Below are positions 24,826 through 34,920 of a stretch of 64,000 nt of DNA, one piece after another (position 1 is the stretch's first letter; each line of letters opens with the position of its first letter). The position numbers were made by a program, and so were the translations under genes. The notes beneath the pieces are model-generated. The model ran no database searches and was not told where the DNA came from. It saw only the letters and a program-made list of their open reading frames with translations. Source of the DNA: Flavobacteriaceae bacterium CG2_30_34_30 (lineage in GTDB: Bacteria; Bacteroidota; Bacteroidia; Flavobacteriales; Flavobacteriaceae); contig MNYN01000067.1 in assembly GCA_001873105.1 (NCBI GenBank), positions 1 through 64,000 on the forward strand. The letters are read 5' to 3'.

Positions 24826-25293
24826 ATGCTGAAAGAAAAGATAACAGATCTGCTTGAGGAAGCCTTATCCAAAAATCAATCATTGTTTCTTATTAATTTT
24901 GATATGGATGAAAACAACAATGTAAAAATAATTTTGGATGGCGATACAGGCGTAACCCTTCATGACTGTATTGCAGTAAGCAGGGCAATTGAGCACAATA
25001 TAGATAGAGATGAATATGATTTTGCTCTAGAAGTGGCGTCAGCCGGAGCTACATCTCCATTAATTTTACCTAGACAATACTTAAAAAATATTGGAAGAAC
25101 ACTTGAAGTAAAGCAAAAAGAGGGCGGCACTTTAGAAGGTATTCTTAGTGAAGTTACAGAGGAAGAAATTAAAATTACCTGGGAGGCAAGAGAACCAAAA
25201 CCAGTAGGAAAAGGTAAAATTACAGTACAAAGAAACGCAGTAATCCCCTTTTCAAATATCAAACAATCAAAAGTAAAAATAATATTTAATTAA
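24826..25293 (+). CDS. rimP: Ribosome maturation factor RimP
   Basis: A 155-residue protein needed for 30S subunit maturation. The N-terminal domain (about 1-80) contains VTLHDCIAVSRAIEHNIDRD and the family motif YDFALEVASAGATSPLILPRQY; the C-terminal SH3-like domain follows (about 85-155). The usual bacterial motif is LEVSSPGxxRPL; here it is LEVASAGATSPL. It heads the conserved rimP-nusA-infB operon, 8 bases before nusA. Cytoplasmic. Firm call. Confidence 0.95.
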   Translation: MLKEKITDLLEEALSKNQSLFLINFDMDENNNVKIILDGDTGVTLHDCIAVSRAIEHNIDRDEYDFALEVASAGATSPLILPRQYLKNIGRTLEVKQKEGGTLEGILSEVTEEEIKITWEAREPKPVGKGKITVQRNAVIPFSNIKQSKVKIIFN

Positions 25294-25301
25294 TTACAGA
25301 T

Positions 25302-26540
25302 ATGGAAAATATCGCACTGATTGAGTCTTTTTCAGAATTTAAAGATGATAAATTTATTGATAGAGTTACCCTAATGGCTATTCTTGAAGATGTTTTTAGA
25401 AGTACTTTGAAAAAGAAATATGGGGAAGATGATAACTTTGATATCATTATTAATCCCGATAAAGGGGATTTAGAAATTTGGAGAAACCGAGTTGTTGTTG
25501 CCGATGGAGAAGTAGAAAACTCAAATCAAGAAATATCACTTACCGAAGCAAGAAAAATTGAACCCGATTTTGAAATAGGTGAAGATGTTTCTGAAGAAGT
25601 TAAACTTATTGATTTAGGCAGAAGATCTATTTTAGCACTTCGCCAAAACTTGATTTCTAAAATACACGAGCACGACAATACCAATATCTACAAACACTTT
25701 AAAGATCTTGAAGGTGAAATTTATTCTGCAGAGGTTCATCACATTCGTCATAGAGCCATCATTTTACTAGATGATGAAGGAAATGAAATAATCCTCCCAA
25801 AAGAAAAACAAATACCATCTGACTTTTTTAGAAAAGGAGATAATGTAAAAGGCATTATTGAAAGTGTGGAATTAAAAGGCAATAAGCCTACCATCCTAAT
25901 GTCTAGAACTAGTAATAAGTTTTTAGAAAAACTTTTTGAACAAGAAATTCCAGAAGTTTTTGACGGTTTAATTACTGTTAAAAATGTAGTAAGAATTCCA
26001 GGCGAAAAAGCAAAGGTAGCCGTAGATTCCTATGATGATAGAATAGATCCTGTAGGAGCCTGTGTGGGAATGAAAGGTTCTAGAATACACGGAATTGTAA
26101 GAGAACTGGGAAATGAAAATATAGATGTAATAAACTACACAAACAATACCAATTTATACATTTCAAGAGCGCTAAGCCCAGCAAAAATAACTTCCATAAC
26201 TATTAATGAAGAAACAAAACATGCCGAAGTAACCTTGAAACTGGAAGAAGTTTCGAAAGCTATTGGGCGCGGTGGCCATAATATTCGACTTGCCGGGCAA
26301 CTTACAGGTTATGAAATTGATGTTATTAGAGAAGGTGTAGAACAGGAAGAAGATGTGGAGTTAAGTGAATTTTCAGATGTAATTGAAGGATGGGTAATTG
26401 AAGAATTTGCCAAAATAGGTTTAGATACTGCAAAAAGAATTTTAGAGCACAATATAGACGATTTGGTTAAACGAACCGATCTAGAAGAAGAAACAATAAG
26501 AGATGTAATAAACATTTTAAAAGAAGAATTTGAAGAATAG
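25302..26540 (+). CDS. nusA: Transcription elongation/termination factor NusA
   Basis: A 412-residue RNA polymerase-binding factor. The N-terminal polymerase-binding domain (about 1-125), an S1 domain (about 130-200, GEIYSAEVHHIRHRAIILL) and two KH domains (about 225-345, with GACVGMKGSRIHGIVRELGNENIDV and GRGGHNIRLAGQLTGYEIDV) are all visible. The C-terminal acidic tail carries a single helix-hairpin-like stretch (about 360-412) rather than the two acidic repeats of E. coli NusA, as usual outside gammaproteobacteria. It lies between rimP and infB. Firm call. Confidence 0.96.
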   Translation: MENIALIESFSEFKDDKFIDRVTLMAILEDVFRSTLKKKYGEDDNFDIIINPDKGDLEIWRNRVVVADGEVENSNQEISLTEARKIEPDFEIGEDVSEEVKLIDLGRRSILALRQNLISKIHEHDNTNIYKHFKDLEGEIYSAEVHHIRHRAIILLDDEGNEIILPKEKQIPSDFFRKGDNVKGIIESVELKGNKPTILMSRTSNKFLEKLFEQEIPEVFDGLITVKNVVRIPGEKAKVAVDSYDDRIDPVGACVGMKGSRIHGIVRELGNENIDVINYTNNTNLYISRALSPAKITSITINEETKHAEVTLKLEEVSKAIGRGGHNIRLAGQLTGYEIDVIREGVEQEEDVELSEFSDVIEGWVIEEFAKIGLDTAKRILEHNIDDLVKRTDLEEETIRDVINILKEEFEE

Positions 26541-26588
26541 TAATGATTCTAATTTCTTTATCTTTTAAAAAAAACAGTGAAGCACTTT

Positions 26589-29387
26589 ATGGCTGAAGCA
26601 AATACAATGAGATTAAACAAGGTGTTACGCGAATTTAATATTTCGTTAGACCGTGTCGTGGATTTTTTAAAAACCAAAGGTCACGAAATTGATGCGCGCC
26701 CTACCACAAAAATTTCCAATGAAGTTTATCAGATTTTATTTGATGAATTTCAAACCGATAAAACAAAGAAAGTAGCTTCCAAAGAAGTTGGCGAAGAAAA
26801 GCGAAAAGAAAAAGAAGAGCTTAGAGTTGCCCGTGAAAAAGAAATTGAAGAAAAGCAAAAAGTTGTACAGGCTCGAGAAAGGGAAGTTATAAAAGCAAAA
26901 TCTAAAGTTGAAGCTCCTAAAACTGTTGGGAAAATTGATTTACACCCTAAAAAAAGTATTTCTGTAAAAGAGGAAGAAAAATCTCCCAAACCAGAAATGC
27001 CAAAATCAATGGCGGAAAAAAAACCTAAAGAGTTTAAAGAAGTTAAAGAAATTAGTAAAGAAGAAAATATAGTTGTAGAATCAAAAAAGGAAACAATTCC
27101 AGAGCCTCTTACTGAAAACTCAAAAGTAAAAGAGGAAGCTCCTAAAAAAGTGGAAAGCAAAATCTCTGAAAAGGAAGAAGTGGTGAATGACACACCACAA
27201 CATCTTGAAACACAATACAAAAAATTAGGGGGCCCAAACTTTACAGGAAAAACCATTGACCTTGACCAATTTAAAAAAGCCAAGAAAAAACCAATAGAAA
27301 AACCAAAACCTAAATCGGTTTCTGACACTAGTAAAGACAACAAAGGCAAACGGAGAAGAATAAGCAAAGAAGTACCCTCTAGAGGAGTTGCATCCCCACA
27401 AAATGGAGGAAGTAATATTGCCGCAAGAGGCAAAACAACGGCTAACAAAAGAGGTAGAAGCATAACTCATAAAGAAGAGCCAACAGAAGAGGATGTTCAA
27501 AAACAAATAAAAGAAACTTTAGAAAAATTACAAGGCAAATCTTCTAAAGGTAAAGCTGCAAAATACAGAAGAGACAAAAGAGATACCCATCGACAAAAAT
27601 CGGAAAGCGATATAGCACAACAAGAAGCGCAAAGTAAAACCATTCAGGTAACTGAATTTGTTACAGTTAGTGAAATGGCAACCCTCATGGATGTGCCAGT
27701 TATTAAAGTTATTTCAGCCTGTATGTCTTTAGGAATGATGGTAACTATGAATCAACGTTTAGACGCAGAAACACTTACTATTGTTGCAGATGAGTTTGGT
27801 TTTGAATTAAAATTTGTGTCCGGAGACTCAGAGGATACAACAGTTATTGAAAAAGATGCTCCCGAAGACCTGTTGCCAAGAGCTCCAATTGTTACCGTAA
27901 TGGGTCACGTTGATCACGGAAAAACTTCCCTTTTAGATTATATCAGAAAAGAAAATGTAATTGCAGGCGAATCAGGAGGAATTACCCAACATATTGGTGC
28001 ATATAGTGTTCAACTTGAAAATGGTCAAAAAATAACCTTTTTAGATACACCCGGTCATGAAGCGTTTACAGCAATGCGTGCAAGAGGGGCAAAAGTAACC
28101 GACCTTGCTATTATAGTAGTAGCAGCTGATGATGATGTAATGCCACAAACAAAAGAAGCAATATCTCATGCCCAAGCCGCAGGAGTGCCTATTGTTTTTG
28201 CCATAAATAAAATTGACAGACCCGAGGCAAACCCAGAAAAAATAAAAGAAAAACTTGCGGGTATGAACCTTTTAGTAGAAGATTGGGGAGGAAAAATACA
28301 ATCACACGATATTTCTGCTAAAACTGGACAAGGAGTAAATGAACTTTTAGAAAAAGTGTTGCTTGAAGCAGAACTATTAGAATTAACTGCAAATCCAAAT
28401 AAACCTGCTGTTGGAACCGTTGTAGAAGCTTTTCTAGACAAAGGGCGCGGGTATGTTTCTACAATTTTAGTACAAGGAGGAACCTTAAAAGTTGGCGATT
28501 TTGTTCTCGCAGGTCAGCATAGCGGAAAAGTAAGAGCTATGCAGGATGAAAGAGGTAAAATTGTAAAATTAGCTAGTCCTTCCACTCCTGTTTCTATTTT
28601 AGGATTAGACGGAGCACCACAGGCGGGCGATAAATTTGCTGTATTTGAAGACGAAAGAGAGGCAAAAGCTATAGCCACAAAACGCACACAACTACAACGC
28701 GAACAATCAGTTAGAACGCAAAGGCATATTACCCTAGATGAAATAGGAAGACGTATAGCTCTAGGAGATTTCCAAGAATTAAATATTATTCTTAAAGCCG
28801 ATGTTGATGGTTCAGTAGAAGCAATTTCTGATTCCTTCCAAAAACTTTCCACTCCCGAAATACAAATAAATATTATTCACAAGGCTGTAGGGCCTATTAC
28901 AGAAAGTGACGTATTATTAGCATCAGCCTCTGACGCTATTATTATCGGATTCAATGTCCGTCCTATGGGTAATGCCAGACAAATTGCAGATAAAGAAGAG
29001 ATAGATATTCGATTATATTCCATTATATACGATGCTATTAATGATTTAAAAGATGCAATGGAAGGCATGCTTTCACCAGAAATGAAAGAAGAAATAACCG
29101 GTACGGCAGAAGTTAGAGAAACATTCAAAATATCCAAAATTGGTGTCATCGCTGGATGTATGGTAACCAATGGTAAAATTATTAAAAATGCAGGAATACG
29201 TTTGATTCGTGAAGGTGTTGTCATCCATACCGGAACGCTATCTTCCTTGAAACGATTTAAAGATGATGTAAAAGAAGTTTCCAAAGGGTATGATTGTGGA
29301 ATTCAAGTAAACAACTACAATGATTTAGTAGAAGGCGATATTATTGAAGGTTTTCAAGAAGTGGAAGTAAAGAAAAAGTTGAAATAG
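26589..29387 (+). CDS. infB: Translation initiation factor IF-2
   Basis: A GTPase of about 932 residues that brings fMet-tRNA to the 30S subunit. It has a long, charged, Lys/Glu-rich N-terminal region (about 60-370, low complexity), an IF2_N motif near 375-425, then the G domain with GHVDHGKTS (G1), DTPGHEAF (G3) and NKID (G4), followed by domains II-IV. I start it at ATG 26589 ([20 protein letters not shown]), the form seen in relatives; an ATG 12 bases earlier is possible. A strong stem-loop follows at 29405-29449. Firm call. Confidence 0.96.
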   Translation: MAEANTMRLNKVLREFNISLDRVVDFLKTKGHEIDARPTTKISNEVYQILFDEFQTDKTKKVASKEVGEEKRKEKEELRVAREKEIEEKQKVVQAREREVIKAKSKVEAPKTVGKIDLHPKKSISVKEEEKSPKPEMPKSMAEKKPKEFKEVKEISKEENIVVESKKETIPEPLTENSKVKEEAPKKVESKISEKEEVVNDTPQHLETQYKKLGGPNFTGKTIDLDQFKKAKKKPIEKPKPKSVSDTSKDNKGKRRRISKEVPSRGVASPQNGGSNIAARGKTTANKRGRSITHKEEPTEEDVQKQIKETLEKLQGKSSKGKAAKYRRDKRDTHRQKSESDIAQQEAQSKTIQVTEFVTVSEMATLMDVPVIKVISACMSLGMMVTMNQRLDAETLTIVADEFGFELKFVSGDSEDTTVIEKDAPEDLLPRAPIVTVMGHVDHGKTSLLDYIRKENVIAGESGGITQHIGAYSVQLENGQKITFLDTPGHEAFTAMRARGAKVTDLAIIVVAADDDVMPQTKEAISHAQAAGVPIVFAINKIDRPEANPEKIKEKLAGMNLLVEDWGGKIQSHDISAKTGQGVNELLEKVLLEAELLELTANPNKPAVGTVVEAFLDKGRGYVSTILVQGGTLKVGDFVLAGQHSGKVRAMQDERGKIVKLASPSTPVSILGLDGAPQAGDKFAVFEDEREAKAIATKRTQLQREQSVRTQRHITLDEIGRRIALGDFQELNIILKADVDGSVEAISDSFQKLSTPEIQINIIHKAVGPITESDVLLASASDAIIIGFNVRPMGNARQIADKEEIDIRLYSIIYDAINDLKDAMEGMLSPEMKEEITGTAEVRETFKISKIGVIAGCMVTNGKIIKNAGIRLIREGVVIHTGTLSSLKRFKDDVKEVSKGYDCGIQVNNYNDLVEGDIIEGFQEVEVKKKLK

Positions 29388-29404
29388 TATAAGCCCCTAA
29401 ATTT

Positions 29405-29449
29405 AAAATAAAGAATGCCACTCTTAGTAAAAGGGGCATTCTTTATTTT
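29405..29449. terminator. Bidirectional terminator after infB
   Basis: Perfect 15-bp stem AAAATAAAGAATGCC (29405-29419) / GGCATTCTTTATTTT (29435-29449). It separates infB from the converging SPOR gene and can serve both. Confidence 0.85.
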
Positions 29450-29463
29450 AAACATATAAAATC

Positions 29464-29859
29464 CTAATTTTTTCTTTCCGGTTTAAAAACAAAAGCGTTG
29501 GGAAATTGCGTTTGAATTTCTAAAAGTGCTCTGTCAGCCTCTAGCCTAGTGATAAAATTGCCAACCCAGACTTTATAATTTGGAGTTTCATATATAATTG
29601 TAGAAGGCCAGCTGCTAAAGTTTCTTCTGTAATTTTTAATAACGCCATTAGCACCAGTTAATTCACCATAATATAACTGAATAGTATGTCCTTCTGTAAT
29701 TTTATTTTCTTTATTCATCTTGCTCTTTAAAGCAAGAAGCTCTGTAATTTTTTTATCTTCAAATATGGTTACCTTTCCTTGTTGCGCATTTGTAATATAA
29801 ATATTAAAAAGTAAAAAGGGAAAAATGAAAAATAATGGATAAATTGATTTTTGAATCAT
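29464..29859 (-). CDS. SPOR domain protein, exported
   Basis: A 131-residue protein with a signal peptide (about 1-25, cleavage near TNAQ) and a C-terminal SPOR-like domain (about 58-131: IQLYYGELTGANGVIKN ... YKVWVGNFITRLEADRALLEIQ). SPOR domains bind denuded glycan strands of peptidoglycan, usually at division sites. Small single-SPOR periplasmic proteins are common next to the act operon in flavobacteria. A -7 box TAATTTTG on the minus strand (29877-29884) would serve it. The gene diverges from actA. Its exact role is unknown. Confidence 0.82.
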   Translation of the reverse strand: MIQKSIYPLFFIFPFLLFNIYITNAQQGKVTIFEDKKITELLALKSKMNKENKITEGHTIQLYYGELTGANGVIKNYRRNFSSWPSTIIYETPNYKVWVGNFITRLEADRALLEIQTQFPNAFVFKPERKN

Positions 29860-29960
29860 GATTTCTTATTTATGGCCAAAATTAAAACTATAATAACTAA
29901 TAAAAACATAAAATTATTATTTAGAATCAGTATAAATTAAGTGTTAACATTCTGTTAGTA

Positions 29961-29991
29961 TTTATAAAATGGACTTAAAATATTACTTTTG
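29961..29991 (+). promoter_or_regulatory. Promoter of the act-cox operon
   Basis: TTTA (29961-29964), exactly 19 bases, TACTTTTG (29984-29991). This matches the Bacteroidota consensus except for one base in the -33 box. Transcription would begin near 29998, about 10 bases before the first leader hairpin. Confidence 0.6.
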
Positions 29992-30008
29992 TCCAGTTAT
30001 TTTTGGGG

Positions 30009-30064
30009 ATGAGTATCTAACTCATTTTTTATGAGTACATAACAAAAAATAACACTCATTTTTT
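30009..30064 (+). promoter_or_regulatory. Four-arm attenuator-like leader of the act operon
   Basis: Arms: 1 ATGAGT (30009-30014), 2 ACTCAT (30020-30025), 3 ATGAGT (30031-30036), 4 ACTCAT (30054-30059). Pairing 1:2 and 3:4 gives two hairpins each followed by a run of six T, resembling weak terminators; pairing 2:3 gives an alternative hairpin that excludes both. It could be a transcriptional attenuator or, as DNA, a pair of operator half-site palindromes. Stems are only 6 bp. Confidence 0.45.
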
Positions 30065-30200
30065 CAAGTTATTACACATAAAAAATATGAAATGCCTAAA
30101 AATAAAAATTATAATACTGAGAAAATTTTAATAACGGCATTCCACCTACCTGCAAATAAAAAAACAGGTCTGATTTAAAAAAACAAATAAAAGAAAGCAG

Positions 30201-31529
30201 ATGAAAAAGGTGAAATACCCAAAACTATTGTTCAGAATTCCTTCCTTTTTACTATTAGCTATTTTGCTAATTTCGCCATCTTTATTAATTGCGCAAGAGG
30301 TTGCAGTTACTCCACCGGTAGAAGTTGCCGCTCCTGTAGGGGGTGATCCTGTGGTAGGTAAACAATTGTTTAATAGCAATTGTGCTGCTTGTCACCAGCT
30401 AGATAAGAAAGCTATTGGTCCTGCTTTAAGAGGTGTTACAGGAAAGTACGACACAGAATGGCTTCACAGTTGGATAAAAAACAGCCCAGCTATGGTTGCC
30501 TCGGGCGATACGCGTGCAGTTGCTGTATATGAATTATACAATAAGGCAGTAATGACACCTTTTCCTCAACTATCAGATGCTGATATTGATAATATACTAG
30601 CCTATACAAGTCAGCCTAAAGCAGAACCTGTTGTTGCCGACACTGCAGCAAGTCCAACAGCGGGACAATCAGTGGGTGGTATATCTAATGAATTAATCTT
30701 AGGAATACTCGCCTTAGTGATGTTAATGCTTGCGGTAATGTTGTTTCTAGTAAATAACGTACTTAAGAGGATTGCCGAAGCCAATGGCGTTATTTATGCT
30801 CAAAAAGAAAGCGAGAAAAGAACTCCTATTTGGAAAGTTTTCCTTCAAAATCAATTTTTAGTGCTTGTTTCGGTAGTATTTTTACTTTTGGCAAGTGCTT
30901 ATTTTGTTTATGGGTTCTTTATGCAAGTAGGAATAGACCAAGGGTATATGCCTGTTCAACCTATACATTTTTCACACAAAATTCACGCAGGGGATAACCA
31001 AATAGATTGTAATTTTTGTCACTCTTCTGCTAGAAAAAGTAAAACTTCAGGAATACCATCTCTTAATGTTTGTATGAATTGCCACGTGAATATTAATGAA
31101 TACCTTGGTGAAGTAGATCTTGAAAAAGGATATACCAAAGAATTTTACGACGCAGAAATTAATAAGCTTTACGATGCAATAGGTTGGGATCCAAATGAAC
31201 GTGTTTATTCTGGTGAAGAAAAACCAGTGAAATGGGTGCGAATTCACAATTTGCCTGATTTAGCATATTTTAACCACTCGCAACATGTTACTGTTGCTGG
31301 AGTTGCCTGTCAAACCTGTCATGGACCTGTTCAGGAAATGGAAATAGCATATCAGTTTGCTCCTTTGACCATGGGTTGGTGTATTACCTGCCACAGACAA
31401 ACTAATGTGGATATGCAGAATAATGCATATTATGAAAAAATTCATGAAGAACTTTCTAAAAAATATGGAGTTCAACAACTAACTGCTGCGGAAATGGGAG
31501 GTCTAGAATGTGGGAAGTGCCATTATTAG
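30201..31529 (+). CDS. actA: Alternative complex III subunit ActA, hexaheme cytochrome c
   Basis: A 442-residue membrane-bound multiheme cytochrome c of alternative complex III, a menaquinol oxidoreductase. After a signal peptide (1-31) comes a monoheme domain with CAACH (Cys61-His65), two transmembrane helices (about 163-188 and 210-235), then a pentaheme domain with CNFCH, CMNCH, CQTCH, CITCH and CGKCH, six CxxCH in all. The extra N-terminal monoheme domain is a Bacteroidota variant and could pass electrons on to the oxidase. First gene of actABCDEF-coxBA. Very confident. Confidence 0.93.
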   Translation: MKKVKYPKLLFRIPSFLLLAILLISPSLLIAQEVAVTPPVEVAAPVGGDPVVGKQLFNSNCAACHQLDKKAIGPALRGVTGKYDTEWLHSWIKNSPAMVASGDTRAVAVYELYNKAVMTPFPQLSDADIDNILAYTSQPKAEPVVADTAASPTAGQSVGGISNELILGILALVMLMLAVMLFLVNNVLKRIAEANGVIYAQKESEKRTPIWKVFLQNQFLVLVSVVFLLLASAYFVYGFFMQVGIDQGYMPVQPIHFSHKIHAGDNQIDCNFCHSSARKSKTSGIPSLNVCMNCHVNINEYLGEVDLEKGYTKEFYDAEINKLYDAIGWDPNERVYSGEEKPVKWVRIHNLPDLAYFNHSQHVTVAGVACQTCHGPVQEMEIAYQFAPLTMGWCITCHRQTNVDMQNNAYYEKIHEELSKKYGVQQLTAAEMGGLECGKCHY

Positions 31530-31652
31530 AGCGTGATAGCTGTTTGTTAAAAATAATTTTAACTTCCAGCAAAGAATAAATAAATATAAGAAAAATGGTT
31601 TTGTTAATCTTATAAAGTTTTCAACACCAATAACAAATAACTAACATTGAAT

Positions 31653-34600
31653 ATGGCATCAAGCAAGAAATACTGGAAAAGTGTTGAAGAACTAAATGAA
31701 GATAGTTCTATTGTTAAGGCGCTAAAACAAAATGAATTTGTAGAACCAATTCCTACAGATGAATTTCTAGGGAATAAAGAAAATTTAGCAGCGTCTTCAA
31801 CATCGCGCCGCGATTTCCTTAAATATGTTGGTTTTACTACTGCAGCTGCAACCTTTGCCGCCTGTGAAGGGCCAGTTATTAAATCGATACCCTATGTTAT
31901 TCAACCAGATGAAATTGTTCCCGGAATAGCAAATTATTATGCAACAACTCTTGCTGATGGATTTGATTTTGCTTCGGTATTAGTAAAAACAAGAGAAGGA
32001 AGACCAATTAAAATTGAAAACAACACACTTTCAGGGGTAAAAGGAGGGGCTAATGCTAGAGTACAGGCATCTGTACTTTCTCTATACGACGGTTATCGAT
32101 TAAAAACACCTAGAGCAAATCAAGTAGATACTTCTTGGGACGAATTTGATAGTCAAGTGGCTTCAAAACTTCAACAACTAGACGCGAGCGGAAAAGAAGT
32201 AGTGCTATTAACGCAAACTTTTGCCAGTCCTTCTACTGCTAAATTAATCAAGGAATTCACTTCAAAATACACCAATTTGCGTCACGTTATTTACGATACA
32301 GTTTCTTCATCAGAAGCTTTAGATGCATTTCAAAATAAATACGGAATGCGTGGTCTAGCAGATTACGATTTCTCTAAAGCAGAAATTATTGTTTCTGTAG
32401 GCGCTGATTTTCTTGGCGATTGGCAAGGTGGTGGGTATGATGCAGGTTATGCAAAAAGTCGAATTCCTAAAAATGGCAAAATGTCTCTTCATATTCAATT
32501 TGAATCTAATATGACTCTTTCCGGAGCTAATGCTGATAAACGAGTTCCTTTAACTGTTACACAACAAAAAGAAGTGCTTAAAGCACTTGCAGGTGAGGGT
32601 TCTAGTAATCTGCCTGAAAATATCAAAGAAGCAGTTGCCAATGCGAAATCTCAGCTACAAAAAGCTGGTAATAAAGCGGTAGTTGTATCGGGTTTAATGG
32701 ATGTAGATGCGCAAGCAATGGTGCTCAATATAAACGAAAGTTTTGGAAGTGAAATAATGGATACAACAAAACCTAGACTTATAAGACAAGGCAATACTGC
32801 CGAAGTTTTATCGGTAATGAATGGTGTAATATCCGGTTCTGTTTCCGGCTTGATTACTGTAGGGGTTGATCCTATTTATTCTTTTCCTAATGCGCAAGAA
32901 TTTGCGGAAGCCTATCAAAGATTAGAACTTACGGTTGCTTTTTCCATGCGTGAGGATGCTACAGCATCTGTTGCGCAATTTGTTGCAGCAACCCCTCATT
33001 ATTTAGAATCCTGGGGAGATACACAAATTAAAAAAGGCAGTTTTTCACTTTCACAACCCACCATAAGGCCTTTATTTAATACCAGACAATTTCAAGATAC
33101 CCTTTTGTCCTGGGCAGGAAGTGATAAAAATTATTACGATTACATAAAAGATACATGGGCAACCATTTTAAATGGAGCTTCTTGGAATCAAGCCCTACAC
33201 GATGGCTTTTTTGATAGCGATGTAGAAATCGAAATAGAAGGAGCGACTTTGTCCGGAGCATTGGAAAGTAGCACTTCCAATGGAGCTTATGCTACAAATA
33301 CTCAAAATCAAGAAGGAAGTTTTGAGCTTGTACTTTATACTAAAACCAATATGGGTGCAGGTCAACAGGCTAATAACCCTTGGTTGCAAGAAATGCCAGA
33401 TCCGATAACCAGAATTTCATGGGATAATTACTTGACCATTTCCGCATCAGACGCAAAACAATTAGGCTTAGAAAATGTACATGTTGCTAATGGAGGCTTA
33501 AACGGAAGTTATGTAAACATTCTATCCGGTGATACAACTTTAAACAACGTTCCTGTAGTTATTCAACCCGGACAGGCAAGAGGAACAGTAGGTCTTGCTT
33601 TAGGCTTTGGAAAAACACACAACATTCAAAAAGAAATGCAAGTTGGTGTAAATGCCTTTGCATTGTATAACAGTTTTAAAGAGGTACAATTTGTAACTCT
33701 TGAAAAAGCAAGTGGTATGCATGAATTTGCTAGTGTGCAGCTTCATAATACCATGATGGGCAGAGATATTATCAGAGAAACTACCCTTGAAATATTTAAT
33801 ACCAAAGACAAACATGATTGGAATCCTGTTCCTTCGGTTTCCCTTAACCACGTAGAAACTCCAGTTACATCACCAGATGTAGATTTGTGGGAATCTTTTG
33901 ATAGAACTATTGGACACCATTTCAATCTTAGCATCGACTTAAATGCTTGTACCGGATGTGGTGCTTGTGTTATAGCTTGTCACGCTGAAAATAACGTACC
34001 TGTTGTTGGTAAAACCGAAGTGAGAAGAAGTAGAGATATGCACTGGTTGCGTATTGATAGATACTATTCCTCTGGAGAATCACTCACCGCTGATGAAACT
34101 AAAAAAGACGCCATTTCCGGTCTTGGTCAAACCTTATCTCAGTTTGGCGAATTAGAATCTCCTGCTGAAAATCCACAAGTTGCATTTCAGCCGGTCATGT
34201 GCCAGCATTGTAATCACGCACCTTGTGAAACAGTTTGTCCTGTTGCTGCTACATCGCATAGCCGTCAAGGGCAAAACCACATGGCGTATAACCGTTGTGT
34301 TGGAACAAGATATTGTGCAAATAACTGTCCTTATAAAGTAAGACGATTCAATTGGTTTCTATACAACCAAAACGACGAATTTGATTATCACATGAATAAC
34401 GATTTGGGCAGAATGGTATTAAATCCGGATGTTACAGTTCGTTCACGTGGGGTGATGGAAAAATGTTCTTTGTGTATTCAAAAAACCCAAAAAACTATAC
34501 TTGACGCTAAACGCGATGGAAGGTTAGTAAAAGATGGGGAGTTTCAAACTGCCTGCTCTGCTGCTTGTGATAAAGGTGCAATGGTTTTTGGTGATATTAA

Positions 34601-34724
34601 TGATAAAGAAGCTATAATTGTTGAAAAAACCAAAGATAATAGAATGTATCACCTATTAGCAGAAGTAGGAACCAAGCCAAACGTGTTGTACCAAGTTAAG
34701 GTTAGAAACACACAAGACACTTAA
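31653..34724 (+). CDS. actB: Alternative complex III subunit ActB, iron-sulfur protein
   Basis: A protein of about 1023 residues joining a molybdopterin-oxidoreductase-like domain (about 60-700) to an NrfC-like ferredoxin domain (about 745-1000). Cysteine groups CTGCGACVIACH, CQHCNHAPCETVC, CVGTRYCANNCPYK and CSLCIQKTQ...CSAACD can bind three [4Fe-4S] and one [3Fe-4S] or four clusters, as in the known flavobacterial complex. In this family the first domain holds no molybdenum cofactor. The N-terminus has a twin-arginine-like SRRDFLKYVGFTTAAATFAAC signal (Cys72) after an extended start. I chose ATG 31653 over a TTG 6 bases earlier. Confidence 0.94.
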   Translation: MASSKKYWKSVEELNEDSSIVKALKQNEFVEPIPTDEFLGNKENLAASSTSRRDFLKYVGFTTAAATFAACEGPVIKSIPYVIQPDEIVPGIANYYATTLADGFDFASVLVKTREGRPIKIENNTLSGVKGGANARVQASVLSLYDGYRLKTPRANQVDTSWDEFDSQVASKLQQLDASGKEVVLLTQTFASPSTAKLIKEFTSKYTNLRHVIYDTVSSSEALDAFQNKYGMRGLADYDFSKAEIIVSVGADFLGDWQGGGYDAGYAKSRIPKNGKMSLHIQFESNMTLSGANADKRVPLTVTQQKEVLKALAGEGSSNLPENIKEAVANAKSQLQKAGNKAVVVSGLMDVDAQAMVLNINESFGSEIMDTTKPRLIRQGNTAEVLSVMNGVISGSVSGLITVGVDPIYSFPNAQEFAEAYQRLELTVAFSMREDATASVAQFVAATPHYLESWGDTQIKKGSFSLSQPTIRPLFNTRQFQDTLLSWAGSDKNYYDYIKDTWATILNGASWNQALHDGFFDSDVEIEIEGATLSGALESSTSNGAYATNTQNQEGSFELVLYTKTNMGAGQQANNPWLQEMPDPITRISWDNYLTISASDAKQLGLENVHVANGGLNGSYVNILSGDTTLNNVPVVIQPGQARGTVGLALGFGKTHNIQKEMQVGVNAFALYNSFKEVQFVTLEKASGMHEFASVQLHNTMMGRDIIRETTLEIFNTKDKHDWNPVPSVSLNHVETPVTSPDVDLWESFDRTIGHHFNLSIDLNACTGCGACVIACHAENNVPVVGKTEVRRSRDMHWLRIDRYYSSGESLTADETKKDAISGLGQTLSQFGELESPAENPQVAFQPVMCQHCNHAPCETVCPVAATSHSRQGQNHMAYNRCVGTRYCANNCPYKVRRFNWFLYNQNDEFDYHMNNDLGRMVLNPDVTVRSRGVMEKCSLCIQKTQKTILDAKRDGRLVKDGEFQTACSAACDKGAMVFGDINDKEAIIVEKTKDNRMYHLLAEVGTKPNVLYQVKVRNTQDT

Positions 34725-34920
34725 TTTCAGAGGTTGATTATTTCAATTAAATGGGGTGTTAGTTACAAATATGTAATAGTTGATTTGTTTCAAAATAATA
34801 ATAATAATAATAAATAGAATAACAACAATTTAAGATTTTAACGAAAATAGAAATACTTTTACTTTTTAAAAAAAAGTATCTCTAAAATCTAAAATCTAAC
34901 AACTAAAATCTAATATATAA
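34725..34920. other. actB-actC spacer with AAT microsatellite
   Basis: A 196-base AT-rich gap inside the operon, longer than the other act gaps. It holds six AAT units (34794-34811), a weak hairpin ATACTTTT/AAAAGTAT (34853-34860, 34872-34879) and three copies of TAAAATCTA-like sequence just before actC. No gene or clear promoter. Confidence 0.5.

Larger units (their letters stand above)
29860..30200 (+). other. 341-bp intergenic region with the act operon promoter and leader
   Basis: There is no gene here. It contains a promoter (29961-29991) and about 200 bases of leader with alternating ATGAGT/ACTCAT arms (30009-30064), then an AT-rich stretch with a weak hairpin CCTG...CAGG near 30149-30173 before the actA ATG. 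Confidence 0.6.

Noticed and set aside
26750-27463. Long open frame antisense to infB
   Set aside because: It mirrors the Lys/Glu-rich N-terminal region of IF-2, whose codon bias opens the opposite frame; no start signal or domain.
31653-34724. Molybdenum oxidoreductase (for example a formate dehydrogenase or polysulfide reductase)
   Set aside because: Context with actA and actC-F, and the fused NrfC-like domain, identify ActB, whose first domain lacks the cofactor.
34794-34918. CRISPR-like array from the repeated TAAAATCTA units
   Set aside because: Units are short, AT-only and unevenly spaced, with no spacers and no cas genes.
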